From Rhodothermus profundi (lineage in GTDB: Bacteria; Bacteroidota; Rhodothermia; Rhodothermales; Rhodothermaceae): a stretch of DNA of 64,000 bases. A model generated the notes under the pieces. That model was not told the DNA's origin. It did no database searches and saw only the letters and a list, made by a program, of their open reading frames with translations. Below, piece by piece: positions 46,126 to 54,929 of the stretch. Made by a program: the position numbers and the translations under genes. Location of the stretch: contig NZ_FRAU01000012.1 of the NCBI RefSeq assembly GCF_900142415.1, forward strand, positions 1 through 64,000, written 5' to 3'. Each line of letters begins with the position of its first letter. Positions within the stretch are counted from its first letter, which is position 1.

Positions 46126-46533
46126 ATGCATCCGGAAGACTATCAGCGGCTTAAAGAGGCAGAAAAAGAACACCTGCGCGCGTTGCGTCAGTTAAAGCAG
46201 GCCGTGCGAATGCTTCGGCGCCGGCGTGCTATTGACGAGGCGCTGGCGCGCCTGGAACGCCAGACGGAGAAGACGCTGACAGCGCACGATGAGGCCCTGG
46301 CGCGCTTGGCGCTGGAGACGGCCTACCAGGAGGCTCGGTTGGAATTAGCGCTTGCTGGACGCGTGCCTCCGTCTGCGGAAGAGGTGGATCCTGTGCAGAC
46401 TCGCCGTCGGGCTCAGGAGCTGCTGCGTCAGCTCCGCGAGGAAACCGAAACTTCAGCCGCACCCGATTCGTCTCCACAAAGCAAAGAGCGCCCCGAAAAG
46501 ACACTGGGACGGCTCCGCCCTCCTGGATCGTGA
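46126..46533 (+). CDS. Small coiled-coil protein in the PspA operon
   Basis: A 135-residue soluble protein. Residues 1 to about 75 are charged coiled coil (YQRLKEAEKEHLRALRQLKQ, then RRRRAIDEALARLERQTEK), followed by a short linker and a second helix (RRRAQELLRQLREETE), with a disordered tail. The segment TAYQEARLELALAG echoes the PspA segment SEARLELALDS, so it may bind or co-polymerise with PspA. Its stop overlaps the next start (TGATG), indicating coupled translation. No named family recognised. Confidence 0.7.
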   Translation: MHPEDYQRLKEAEKEHLRALRQLKQAVRMLRRRRAIDEALARLERQTEKTLTAHDEALARLALETAYQEARLELALAGRVPPSAEEVDPVQTRRRAQELLRQLREETETSAAPDSSPQSKERPEKTLGRLRPPGS

Positions 46534-47453
46534 TGGAAACCACGGGCATGAACGACCGACCGATCAATTACACGCGCGAAGCCTTTCTACATCCCTGGAA
46601 CCTCACGTTCCTGATCGCGGCCCTGATCACCGCCCTGGGCATTAGCTTTACGGATAATCCCCCCTGGCTGTTCGACGCCGTACTGCTCTTTACAGCCGCG
46701 CTGGAATTGCTCTACCTGGGTATTATGCCGCGCCAGGAGCGATTCCGGCGCGCCGTGCGGGCGCGCCGCGCAGCTGAACATGCCCGCCCTCCCTCCCAGA
46801 AAGAACTGTTTCAGTGGCTGAGCCGAAGCAGCCAGCGCCGTTACGTGCGACTTCGCAATCTGGAAAAACAGATCCGCGCTAACTATCAAAAACTCAGCTA
46901 CGCTTCCCAGGGCCTGCTCGAAAGCCATCTTCAGAAGATTGATGAGCTGCTCCGCTCTTACCTGAATCTGCTTTATCAGAAAGAGCGCTATGAGTTTTAT
47001 CTGACGCAGACTTCCGAGGACGAGCTGGTCGAAGCGCTGCAGGCCCTGCAGGAAGACATGGCTGACGACACGCCTCGAGTGCGCGCCATCAAAGAACGCC
47101 GCCGGCGCATCCTGGAGCAACGGCTTGGACGCATCAAAAAAGTGCGGGAAAATCTGGAAATCATTGAGGCGCAGTTGGACACCATCGATGATGTGATACG
47201 CTACATCCACGAGCAGTCGCTGACGCTGCGCAACCCCGAAGAAATTACCTTTCAGCTTGATACGCTCCTTAGCGAAGTGGAAGAAACCGAAGCGGCCGTG
47301 GCCGAAATTGAAGATGTCTTTGCCTCACCATCGGCCTTGCTGGGCGAACTTTCAACAACTGAGCTGGAACCACCCCGCATGGAATCCGAGTTGCCGGAAT
47401 CCTCTGAAAAGACCGAACCGGAAGCCATTCGGCGCCAGCGGCAGCGTTCCTGA
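46533..47453 (+). CDS. Membrane-anchored coiled-coil protein in the PspA operon
   Basis: 306 residues from the ATG overlapping the previous stop. Two hydrophobic helices (about 22-40, LTFLIAALITALGISF, and 48-66, FDAVLLFTAALELLYLGIM) precede a long cytoplasmic coiled coil (about 95-250) with RYVRLRNLEKQIRANYQKL and KERRRRILEQRLGRIKKVRENLEIIEAQLDTIDDVI. The C-terminus is acidic and ends RRQRQRS, resembling the basic end of PspA (IGRQRTR), a repeated peptide ending. I infer a membrane receptor or scaffold for PspA, comparable in place to PspC but unrelated in sequence. Confidence 0.7.
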   Translation: METTGMNDRPINYTREAFLHPWNLTFLIAALITALGISFTDNPPWLFDAVLLFTAALELLYLGIMPRQERFRRAVRARRAAEHARPPSQKELFQWLSRSSQRRYVRLRNLEKQIRANYQKLSYASQGLLESHLQKIDELLRSYLNLLYQKERYEFYLTQTSEDELVEALQALQEDMADDTPRVRAIKERRRRILEQRLGRIKKVRENLEIIEAQLDTIDDVIRYIHEQSLTLRNPEEITFQLDTLLSEVEETEAAVAEIEDVFASPSALLGELSTTELEPPRMESELPESSEKTEPEAIRRQRQRS

Positions 47454-47557
47454 CGTCCGTCAGCGCGCACGACCCCGGAAGCCTGAAACCCTGCCGGGGA
47501 CGCATCCGTTGGCCTGAGTCTGAAAAAAACAATCGGCAACCAAACGCCAGAGCCTCC

Positions 47558-48355
47558 ATGAGTACCGAAACGACAGCGTTGCAAACCGTCCGCTACGAAG
47601 TGGACAGCGACGGAATCGCGCTGGTTACCATTAACCGTCCCGATAAGCACAACGCGCTGAACCGCCAGGTGTTGGCCGAGCTGGATTGGTGCATGCGGCA
47701 GGCCCGGCAGGACGAAGCAGTAAAGGGGGTTATCATTACGGGCGCTGGCGAAAAGAGCTTTTGTGCAGGCGCCGACATTCAGCAGTTCAAAGAACTTGAT
47801 GCCTATAGCGGCCACCGCTTTGCGTTGTATGGACAGGCGGTTTTTAATCGAATTGAGGAGATGCCCAAACCGGTCGTCGCAGCCGTGAATGGCTATGCTC
47901 TGGGGGGCGGCTGCGAGCTGGCCATCGCCTGTCATCTTCGCGTAGCAGCCGACCACGCCGTGTTCGGGCAGCCAGAAGTAAATTTAGGATTGATTCCGGG
48001 CTACGGAGGCACGCAACGCCTGCCGCGCCTGGTCGGACGCGGACTGGCTACCGAGCTGATTCTAACCGGAGAGCGCATTAGCGCCCGCCGGGCCTTTGAA
48101 ATAGGACTCGTAAATCGCGTGGTGCCTATCGAGCATCTGCTGGAAGCCACACGGGAGCTGCTCCGCAAAATCACGGCCAAGGCTCCGGTGGCGGTCGCGC
48201 TGGCGCTTGAAGCCTTGCGCCAGAGCGACCTGCCCCTCCGACAGGGACTGCGTCTGGAAGCTGCACTGTTCGGGCAGGCCTGCGGTACCGAAGACTTCCA
48301 GGAAGGGGTAGACGCGTTTCTGAATCGGCGCAAACCTTCCTTCAAGGGACGTTGA
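47558..48355 (+). CDS. Enoyl-CoA hydratase/isomerase (crotonase)
   Basis: A 265-residue crotonase-fold enzyme. The oxyanion hole segments GAGEKSFCAGADIQQF and NGYALGGGCELAIACHLRVAAD are intact, and both catalytic glutamates of true hydratases are present (GGGCELA; FGQPEVNLGLIPGYGGTQRLPRLVG). It hydrates 2-enoyl-CoA in fatty-acid beta-oxidation or related pathways; the chain length preferred is unknown. The start is separated by 104 bases from the PspA operon, and its stop overlaps the next gene (TGATG). Confidence 0.93.
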   Translation: MSTETTALQTVRYEVDSDGIALVTINRPDKHNALNRQVLAELDWCMRQARQDEAVKGVIITGAGEKSFCAGADIQQFKELDAYSGHRFALYGQAVFNRIEEMPKPVVAAVNGYALGGGCELAIACHLRVAADHAVFGQPEVNLGLIPGYGGTQRLPRLVGRGLATELILTGERISARRAFEIGLVNRVVPIEHLLEATRELLRKITAKAPVAVALALEALRQSDLPLRQGLRLEAALFGQACGTEDFQEGVDAFLNRRKPSFKGR

Positions 48356-49608
48356 TGACGGTGCTGCTATTGACCGGAGCCTTTGTGCTGGCTATGCTGG
48401 TGGCCGGAGCCGAAGCTGCCCTGGTGGCAGCGAACCGGCTCCGGCTGGAAGTGCTGGCCCGACAGGGGATCCGGACAGCTCGCCTGGCGCAGGCTTTGCT
48501 GGCCGCACCCGCCCGGCCGCTGACAACCACCCTGGCCGGCCTGACACTGGCGCAGGTGCTGCTGGCACTCGGGCTCAGTAGGCCGCTGCTGTCTGCAGAC
48601 AACGCCTTCTCGCCCCCAGGAGTAGTCTGGGGACAAGTGTTGCTGCTGGTACTCGGTGGGGGCTTCGCTTTTTACCTGGGGGGATTGCTGGTGCCTGCCG
48701 CGGTCGCTCGAGAACAGGCCAATCGCCTGGTGCAACCGGGTGCAGCGCTGCTGCGCATTGCTTCTTACCTGCTGTGGCCACTGGTGCGGCCCGCCCAGGC
48801 TGTTTCTGAGCGGCTGGCGCATCGACTGACTATAGAAACCGACACAGTTGCCGCCTTCATGCAGCGGGAACTGTCCTGGCAAGTGCAGGCCGCCGAAACG
48901 GAAACAGCGCCTGCACGGGACCTGGACGAGACGGAAAGCCGATTGCTGGCCAATGCATTGGCCTTTGAGAAACTGCGCGTGCGGGACTGCATGGTGCCCC
49001 GCACCGACATCGTAGCCATCGAAGAACAGGCCGACCTTGAAACGCTACGCCAGCGCTTTATCGAAAGCGGCTACTCTCGCCTGCCTGTCTACCGGGAGCA
49101 TATCGATCAGATCGTCGGGGTCGTCTTTGCCTATGATCTGTTTCGTCAGCCGCAATCGCTGACCCAGATGATTCGGCCAGTACGCTTTGTTCCAGAGTCG
49201 AAACCCGCGCATGCGCTGCTAAAAGAATTTTTGCAAACCAACACGTCGATTGCTATCGTCATTGATGAGTATGGGGGAACGGCCGGGCTCGTCACGCAGG
49301 AAGACTTGCTGGAAGAACTTATCGGAGATATTCAGGACGAATTTGATGTGGACCGAGATGAAGAATACCTGCTGCGACGGCTCGACGACCGTACCTGGCT
49401 GGTCAGTGGACGGGTGGAAATCGAAGAACTGCAGGAAGCCGGTCTGAAACTGCCAGAAGGTGACTACGACACGGTGGCCGGCTATCTACTCGAAAAACTG
49501 GGAACGATCCCGGCCCCTCAGGAAGAGTTCGAGCTGGATGGCTACCGCTTTACCATTCTAAAAGCAGCTCAAAACCGCATTACGCTCATCCGCATCACGC
49601 GCCTGTAA
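48355..49608 (+). CDS. CNNM/CorC-type protein (DUF21, CBS pair, CorC domain)
   Basis: 417 residues from the ATG overlapping the crotonase stop. The DUF21 membrane domain has several helices (about 1-180, beginning VLLLTGAFVLAMLVAGAEAALVAANRL). Two CBS motifs follow (CMVPRTDIVAIEEQADLETL; FLQTNTSIAIVIDEYGGTAGLVTQEDLLEELIGDI). The CorC/HlyC C-terminal domain (about 330-417) has LVSGRVEIEELQEAGLKLPE. Relatives take part in magnesium efflux or cobalt resistance; the hemolysin label is historical. The TGATG overlap implies coupled translation with crotonase, although the functions differ. Confidence 0.9.
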   Translation: MTVLLLTGAFVLAMLVAGAEAALVAANRLRLEVLARQGIRTARLAQALLAAPARPLTTTLAGLTLAQVLLALGLSRPLLSADNAFSPPGVVWGQVLLLVLGGGFAFYLGGLLVPAAVAREQANRLVQPGAALLRIASYLLWPLVRPAQAVSERLAHRLTIETDTVAAFMQRELSWQVQAAETETAPARDLDETESRLLANALAFEKLRVRDCMVPRTDIVAIEEQADLETLRQRFIESGYSRLPVYREHIDQIVGVVFAYDLFRQPQSLTQMIRPVRFVPESKPAHALLKEFLQTNTSIAIVIDEYGGTAGLVTQEDLLEELIGDIQDEFDVDRDEEYLLRRLDDRTWLVSGRVEIEELQEAGLKLPEGDYDTVAGYLLEKLGTIPAPQEEFELDGYRFTILKAAQNRITLIRITRL

Positions 49609-49766
49609 CGTTTTCCCGCTTCCTGTTACATACAGGCAACGCCGATCAAAAATCTGTGGCACGGACGCTCCTGTCGTCAGGCAGACCGTATGCAAACGGA
49701 CTAAAAGCCAACCGAATCGCGCGTTCGACAACGGTAGCAGCACCCTCCATCTAACAGGAGATCACC

Positions 49767-50234
49767 ATGAAAGCTTTCCCGATTAAGCGTGCGTTGCTGG
49801 CCGGAGTAACCGGCACCCTGTTTTTCGATGTGTTCGGACTGATGGTCTCCGCCATAATGGGCAACCCCGCATGGTGGGACATTCCAGCCCTGCTGGCCGG
49901 AAAGCTAGGCCTGCCCCTCTTTTTCGGCGTACTGGCCCATTACCTGAACGGAATCGTGCTGGCCGTGATCTATGCAGCCGTAGCTCCGTTTCTCTGGGGT
50001 TCAAAGTGGATGCGGGCCCTGACGTACATCACCGTTGAGACCGTGCTGGGGGTGTGGCTGTTTATGGCTCCCCTGCTGGGGATGGGCATTGCCGGCGTAA
50101 ACGGACCGATGGGCACCCTGTTTGCCGTGATCTCGCTGGTGCGCCACTGGGTCTACGCCATTGGACTGGCCCTGTTCATCCCGATATCGGTCAGCCTACC
50201 GGCCTCTGATGCCGCTCCGTCGGCGGCCTCCTGA
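49767..50234 (+). CDS. Small integral membrane protein, function unknown
   Basis: A 155-residue protein with four hydrophobic helices: about 8-32 (ALLAGVTGTLFFDVFGLMVSAIMG), 50-75, 82-105 and 115-142. A conserved-looking VLAHYLNGIVLAVIYAAVAPFLWG lies in helix two. The pattern resembles small DUF6789/DUF1440-like membrane proteins, but I cannot name the family with confidence. AGGAG lies eight bases before the ATG. Followed by a strong bidirectional terminator, it is probably monocistronic. Confidence 0.75.
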   Translation: MKAFPIKRALLAGVTGTLFFDVFGLMVSAIMGNPAWWDIPALLAGKLGLPLFFGVLAHYLNGIVLAVIYAAVAPFLWGSKWMRALTYITVETVLGVWLFMAPLLGMGIAGVNGPMGTLFAVISLVRHWVYAIGLALFIPISVSLPASDAAPSAAS

Positions 50235-50252
50235 ATAAATGCTACCCCGCCT

Positions 50253-50287
50253 AAAAAAGCCCGATCGCCCGGACGATCGGGCTTTTT
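50253..50287. terminator. Rho-independent terminator, bidirectional
   Basis: Perfect stem GCCCGATCG/CGATCGGGC (50259-50267 and 50274-50282), six A before and five T after, so it serves both the small membrane gene and the convergent secreted-protein gene. Confidence 0.94.
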
Positions 50288-50362
50288 AGGCGGCATTTTC
50301 TCTCTCAGAAAAACGGCTGCACGAATGGCGGCACCCCCACCGACCGATATCTCCCGGAGGTT

Positions 50363-51070
50363 CTAAAGGGTGCGCACCTCTACGCGCAGGCAGTTGCGTT
50401 CCCGCCAGCAGCGACGGAAATAGTTCCACGTCACGGCCGGCACCCGAAACCGCCCCTGAAAATGCAACTTCGCGTCCGGATACCGACTCCGAATGGAACG
50501 GTGAAACGGCGAAAGCACCATCTCAAACCGCCCCTCGTAAAACACCAGCAGAAACGGCTCGGTCTGCACCGTGTCGATCCGGCTGAAGCGCACCCAGCTC
50601 CGCAACGAATCCTCCCGCGCAATCCAGTACGAACTGATCCCTAAATCCCCATCGATCTCGCTTAAACTTCCTGAACGTCCCAGAAAAATTTCTGGTAGTT
50701 CACCATTCGTCACTTTCTCCCGTTCAAAAGGGTTGGAATTGAACAGATAATAAATCGTGGTGGTCTGTAGGGGTTTTTCGTAGAGGTCAAGTCTGAGTCG
50801 GGCTTCATAGAAGGGAAGATCGGCAGTGGGATTGCTTAAAATAAAGTTGGTTCCAAGATAGATATAGCGCTTGTCGGCGTCGAACATAAAGCCGAGCACC
50901 GAATCTGGCCGCCAGGGCCGACCGTCCAGACAGATGAACGCATAGGGCACAGGTCCCTCCGGCGGCACCACCAGCTCCGGCCGGCGACAGCGCAAATCCT
51001 CCGGACTTTGCGCCTCCAGCAAGCTACACCCCCCAACCATCACCACGACCAGCAACCAACCCTTCCGCAT
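50363..51070 (-). CDS. Secreted protein of unknown function, downstream of metzincin gene
   Basis: A 235-residue exported protein. The signal MRKGWLLVVVMVGGCSLLEAQS could be a lipoprotein signal (VGGC) or a standard one cut near EAQ. The mature part is beta-rich: GPVPYAFICLDGRPWRPDS, KRYIYLGTNFILSNPTADLPFYEARLRLDLY, ending in a Trp/Arg-rich segment WNYFRRCWRERNCLRVEVRTL with cysteines. No known family. It lies 78 bases downstream of the metzincin protease gene on the same strand and may be a substrate, inhibitor or partner. It ends close to the shared terminator. Confidence 0.7.
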   Translation of the reverse strand: MRKGWLLVVVMVGGCSLLEAQSPEDLRCRRPELVVPPEGPVPYAFICLDGRPWRPDSVLGFMFDADKRYIYLGTNFILSNPTADLPFYEARLRLDLYEKPLQTTTIYYLFNSNPFEREKVTNGELPEIFLGRSGSLSEIDGDLGISSYWIAREDSLRSWVRFSRIDTVQTEPFLLVFYEGRFEMVLSPFHRSIRSRYPDAKLHFQGRFRVPAVTWNYFRRCWRERNCLRVEVRTL

Positions 51071-51148
51071 CGCTTCCTTCAGCTTTGGCTTCAGAACAGA
51101 CGAAACCGAGCGCGGAGGAACCCACGCCGGCTCCTCCGCAGCCCCTAC

Positions 51149-53134
51149 CTACCGAACCCGCGTGATCGACTGCGTCAACGTGCGACCACCAGCCCGCAAC
51201 ACCACCACATAACGACCCGCCGACCAGTGGCCCGTCGACAACACCTCCCGGTGCCAGCCCGCCTCCATGCGACCCAACCGCCGACGCACCACCTCCCGGC
51301 CCAGCACATCATACACCCTGAGCTCCACCTCCTGCGCCGCCGGCAACCCAAAACGCACCACCACCTGATCCTGCGCCGGGTTCGGATACACCTCCGCCAA
51401 CACCACCGCCTCCGGCAACCGACCCCGCACCACCCGCACCGAATCCTCCAAAGCCCGCTTGCAAAAGCCCCCCAGCTCATCCTCACATCCCGGATCCAGC
51501 ACATACACCTCCTGCGTGACCGTGTGCTCCTGCCCGTCGCTGCTCTGCACCGTCAACCGAATGTAGTGCGATCCAGCCTCCAGGTAAGTCGTGAACGTCT
51601 CGCCCGTGCTCAGCACCGGACCGCAACTGAACGGACTCGAGCAGCTGCGCCACTGGTAGCTCAAAGGCGCTACCCCACCGCAGGGCATGGCCACAAACGT
51701 ATAAAGACCCGCAAACGGAAAACTGGCCGACGAGTAGGTAAAACGCGCCCGTAGATCGTTCGAGTACCGAAAGTCGGCCACCATGTCGGCTGTCTCCCGC
51801 AATACGCGCGCATTGTGCCGGTCCGGCTGCCCTGTGGCCACCCCCTGGTAGGTCACGTTCGGATCCGAAAATTGCTTGATGCGCACATACGGCCAGGGCG
51901 TGTAGGCCATGACCGTAGCATAGTAGCGCGTGCGACAGTCCGGCGCGCAACTGTACGCCGAAAACCGATGGCCTCGCGCATAGGGAATGCCCTGCGGGTC
52001 AATCCCATCGGCCGGGTGATGCTGCGCCCCCTGAATGTGGCCAAGCTCATGGACAAACGTGTAACGCCCTGCGCTGGCATAATCGACCTGCACAATCGCA
52101 TAGGCGTACTGGTTCACCTGGCTCGCGTTGACCACCGCCTCGCCCGAACTCCCATGCGGAATCGACTCGTCCGCAACCGATCCATACACACCCTGCCCCC
52201 ACCACAAGGTATCCGAGTCAATCAACAACACCACCACGTCGGCCTGATACTGATCCCGCAACAGCCGCGCCTGAGAATCCTGCGAAAGAGCTTTGACATC
52301 ATCTTCGGGATAATATCCCATTACCTCAAAATTAAACAGTTGCTTATGAGCCAGGCGAAGTTCGAGGTTGTTGATGGCGCTGTTGCGATAAGCCTGGTTC
52401 GCATCGTTGAGGGCCGCGTAGATGATCCCATCGATGTCCCGACCCTGCGCCGCCTTCGGCGTGTACAGCACCAACACCCGCACCACCTCCGGACTGCATC
52501 GATCCTGATCCATCGCACGCGCCACCGCGGCACCCTCCTGGACGCACCTTCCCGCCGCCGACGCCTGCCTCGCTTGCTCCACGGGTTGCTCAGGCTGCCC
52601 CCAACCCACCGCATTGCTCACGCCCGCCTCACGAAAAACACCGCCCCCGTCGTAATACGGACTTGCCGGCCGCTCCCGCGGATACTTCCGCGGGTCGATC
52701 GTCACCAAAGCGTGCAACCCACCCCCCAGCGGCCGTACCCAGTACTCCCAATCCCCCAACAACACGTGGCCCGTCACCGCACCCGTCCGCAACACCACCA
52801 GCGACACCTCGCCCACCACTGCCGAGGTGTCCGCCCCCACATAGATCCGCCCGTTCCAGGCCACCGCCTCCTCCGAAAGCACCGAAAGTTCCCCACGCCG
52901 CACCGTCAATGTGCCAAGGCCCTGGCCCCGGCCCGGCACCAACCGACCCGCCGCGTTCACCGCCAGCGTAAAGGAACGATAACGCCAGAGCTCTTCGGGC
53001 AGCCGCACCAGTTGCAGGTGCACCGCCATCGGCAGCCGTTGCAACACCTGCCAGCGTTGTTGGGCCTGGGTGCCCAGCGCCTCCACCGACACGGCCGGCT
53101 CCTCAAATAGCGTAATCGGTTGTCCCAGCAGCAT
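51149..53134 (-). CDS. Secreted metzincin protease with T9SS sorting domain; signal peptide out of frame
   Basis: As read, 661 residues from the ATG at 53134. A zinc motif HELGHIQGAQHH (H362, E363, H366, H372) marks a reprolysin-like metzincin. A PKD-like region follows (about 480-565), and a T9SS type A domain ends the protein (LRVYDVLGREVVRRRLGRMEAG). The frame lacks its signal peptide: upstream codons in frame read LLLLGLWLALSPA, but the natural ATG at 53198 is in another register because of the G7 run at 53173-53179. With six G the protein would begin MRRTRLTPLLLLGLWLALSP. This is a phase-variable gene, a recent mutation or a sequencing error. Confidence 0.85.
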   Translation of the reverse strand: MLLGQPITLFEEPAVSVEALGTQAQQRWQVLQRLPMAVHLQLVRLPEELWRYRSFTLAVNAAGRLVPGRGQGLGTLTVRRGELSVLSEEAVAWNGRIYVGADTSAVVGEVSLVVLRTGAVTGHVLLGDWEYWVRPLGGGLHALVTIDPRKYPRERPASPYYDGGGVFREAGVSNAVGWGQPEQPVEQARQASAAGRCVQEGAAVARAMDQDRCSPEVVRVLVLYTPKAAQGRDIDGIIYAALNDANQAYRNSAINNLELRLAHKQLFNFEVMGYYPEDDVKALSQDSQARLLRDQYQADVVVLLIDSDTLWWGQGVYGSVADESIPHGSSGEAVVNASQVNQYAYAIVQVDYASAGRYTFVHELGHIQGAQHHPADGIDPQGIPYARGHRFSAYSCAPDCRTRYYATVMAYTPWPYVRIKQFSDPNVTYQGVATGQPDRHNARVLRETADMVADFRYSNDLRARFTYSSASFPFAGLYTFVAMPCGGVAPLSYQWRSCSSPFSCGPVLSTGETFTTYLEAGSHYIRLTVQSSDGQEHTVTQEVYVLDPGCEDELGGFCKRALEDSVRVVRGRLPEAVVLAEVYPNPAQDQVVVRFGLPAAQEVELRVYDVLGREVVRRRLGRMEAGWHREVLSTGHWSAGRYVVVLRAGGRTLTQSITRVR

Positions 53135-53172
53135 CGCCGGGCTCAGCGCCAGCCAGAGTCCCAGGAGTAGAA

Positions 53173-53179
53173 GGGGGGG
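53173..53179 (-). repeat. G7/C7 homopolymer in the protease signal-peptide region
   Basis: Seven G on the plus strand (seven C in the coding strand) between the ATG at 53198 and the LLLLGLW hydrophobic core. Loss of one base restores a continuous frame with the protease; the present length gives a short out-of-frame product. Confidence 0.85.
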
Positions 53180-53296
53180 TAAGCCGTGTGCGTCTCATGG
53201 CTTCTTCCGTTTTCGGTTGGGGAGAAAAGGGCTTCCGAGTCAACCGAGAACGGCTGGTGACGGAGAGGGTCACCACGTCGCCGTGGTTTGGATAAT

Positions 53297-53325
53297 ATTA
53301 AATAAAACAAAGGTTTGATTGTCAA
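53297..53325 (-). promoter_or_regulatory. Sigma-70-like promoter of the metzincin gene
   Basis: Minus strand: TTGACA (53325-53320) and TTTAAT (53302-53297) separated by exactly 17 bases, about 100 bases before the ATG at 53198. It supports use of TTGACA-type promoters in this genome. Confidence 0.6.
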
Positions 53326-53360
53326 GTCCAGAATTTGTCTCCATGGGTTTGGGCCCCTTC

Positions 53361-53620
53361 CCCCTCCCCTCTGGGGAGGGGAAAAAATAGAAGAAAGCTC
53401 TGGCAGTCTGTAGGGGTTCGGTGCGGCTGCCGGTGCTGTTCAATAGCGCGTCTGGCAGGGGGAGACAAAAGAACCTGCTCCCCCTTGAGGGGGAGCAGCC
53501 CGGAGGGCTGAGGGGGTGTTTGTTGGGAGGCGGTGTTATCGTTGGAGAGGGCTTGGCGGCCGGGTCGGCATGGCAGGTAGGTTGGCCCCTCCCCCTGCCC
53601 CCTCCCCGGAGGGGAGGGGG
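53361..53620. repeat. Cluster of three GC-rich palindromes
   Basis: Three perfect hairpins: CCCCTCCCC/GGGGAGGGG at 53361-53381, CTGCTCCCCC/GGGGGAGCAG at 53475-53498, and CCCCCTCCCC/GGGGAGGGGG at about 53598-53620. The second is followed by GCCCGGAGGGC and GAGGGGGT. The style matches intergenic palindromic repeats known from many Bacteroidota genomes. No coding sequence is supported here. Confidence 0.75.
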
Positions 53621-53700
53621 AAACAGAAGAAAGCCCTGCGGGGAAGGACTTGTGGGCGGACCGCGCGCGGTTTTCTCTCCGGAGCGTGCCTGCTGTAAGG

Positions 53701-53731
53701 AAAAACCACACCGCCTTCATGAGGCGGTTTT
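53701..53731. terminator. Weak bidirectional hairpin after the citrate synthase-like gene
   Basis: ACCGCCT/AGGCGGT (53710-53716 and 53722-53728) with a five-base loop; TTT follows on the plus strand, and a T run lies offset on the minus strand. It is about 55 bases after the prpC stop. Confidence 0.5.
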
Positions 53732-53782
53732 GAGCGAGACGTTATCCGTATTGCAACGAACACGAAAAGGTGTACCGGCCCC

Positions 53783-54916
53783 CTATCCTCGTGCATCCAG
53801 CGGGGGAACCGATCGCTCGGGCGGACCCACGTAGCGGCTCAGTGGCCGGATGATCCGGTTGTCGGCCAGCTGCTCCATCACGTGCGCCGACCAGCCCGTG
53901 ATGCGGCTTATCACGAAAATGGGCGTGTACGTCTCAATGTCGAAGCCCATCATGTAATAGGCCGGGCCGGTCGGATAATCCAGGTTCGGATGGATTCCCT
54001 TTTGCTGGACGACGACTTCCTGGATGGCATCGTAGATGGCCATCAGTTCCTGATAGCCCAGGCGTTCGGCCAGCCGACGCGTATAGCGTTCCATGATGGG
54101 CACGCGGGAGTCGCCGTAGCGGTAGACCCGGTGCCCGAAGCCCATGATCTTCTGCTTGCGGGCCAGGGCGTCCTGCACCCATTGCCGCGCTTCGTCAGGC
54201 GAGCGGAACGGTTTGAGCATGCGCATAACTTCTTCGTTCGCTCCGCCGTGCAGTGGGCCTTTGAGCGCGCCGATAGCGCCCGTGATCGCGCTGTAGTAGT
54301 CCGAGAGCGTCGACGTGATCACGCGGGCCGTGAACGTGGAAGCGTTGAAGCTATGTTCGGCATACAGGATCAACGAAACATCGAAGGCCTTGACTACCTC
54401 GGGATCCGGCACCTCGCCGAAGTACATGTGAAAGAAGTTTTCGGCAAAGGTCAGGTCTTCGCGGGGAGGAATGAAATCCAGCCCATGTCGGCGGCGGCGG
54501 TCGGCAGCCACAATGGTGGGCAGTTTGGCCAACAGACCAATAGCCTTACGTCGGATCGTGTCGAGGTCCGCACCGGTCGCTTCCGGATCATTTGCGCCGA
54601 TCAGACTAACGGCCGTGCGGAGCACATCCATCGGCGCGGCATCCGTGTGAATCAGGCGCAGCAGGTGGTGGACCGTCTCATCCAGTTCGCGCTGGCGGCG
54701 TTCCTCTTGCTCGAAAGCCTCAAGTTGGGCGCGCGTGGGCAGCTCGCCGTAGAGCAGCAGGTAGGCCACCTCTTCAAAGCGGCATTGCTCGGCCAGCTCA
54801 TGCACCGGATAGCCTCGGTAGTAGAGGGCTCGCTTTTCTGGAATAACGTTCGAAATGGCCGACTCGTCGGCCACAACGCCTGCCAGCCCTTTCTTTACTT
54901 CGGTTGTTTCAGCCAT
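53783..54916 (-). CDS. prpC: 2-Methylcitrate synthase / citrate synthase
   Basis: 377 residues from the ATG at 54916 (MAETTEVKKGLAGVVADESAIS); the open frame extends 23 codons farther over the prpB end. It has the short-form citrate synthase pattern: active-site histidines in LKGPLHGGANEEVMRM and GFGHRVYRYGDSRVP, and the catalytic Asp in NLDYPTGPAYYMMGFD. The opening KGLAGVVADESAIS resembles methylcitrate/citrate synthases of the short type. Adjacency 13 bases downstream of prpB favours condensation of propionyl-CoA with oxaloacetate, though citrate synthase activity is also possible. No methylcitrate dehydratase gene is in the window. Confidence 0.9.
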   Translation of the reverse strand: MAETTEVKKGLAGVVADESAISNVIPEKRALYYRGYPVHELAEQCRFEEVAYLLLYGELPTRAQLEAFEQEERRQRELDETVHHLLRLIHTDAAPMDVLRTAVSLIGANDPEATGADLDTIRRKAIGLLAKLPTIVAADRRRRHGLDFIPPREDLTFAENFFHMYFGEVPDPEVVKAFDVSLILYAEHSFNASTFTARVITSTLSDYYSAITGAIGALKGPLHGGANEEVMRMLKPFRSPDEARQWVQDALARKQKIMGFGHRVYRYGDSRVPIMERYTRRLAERLGYQELMAIYDAIQEVVVQQKGIHPNLDYPTGPAYYMMGFDIETYTPIFVISRITGWSAHVMEQLADNRIIRPLSRYVGPPERSVPPLDARG

Positions 54917-54929
54917 AGGTTTGCTGCGG

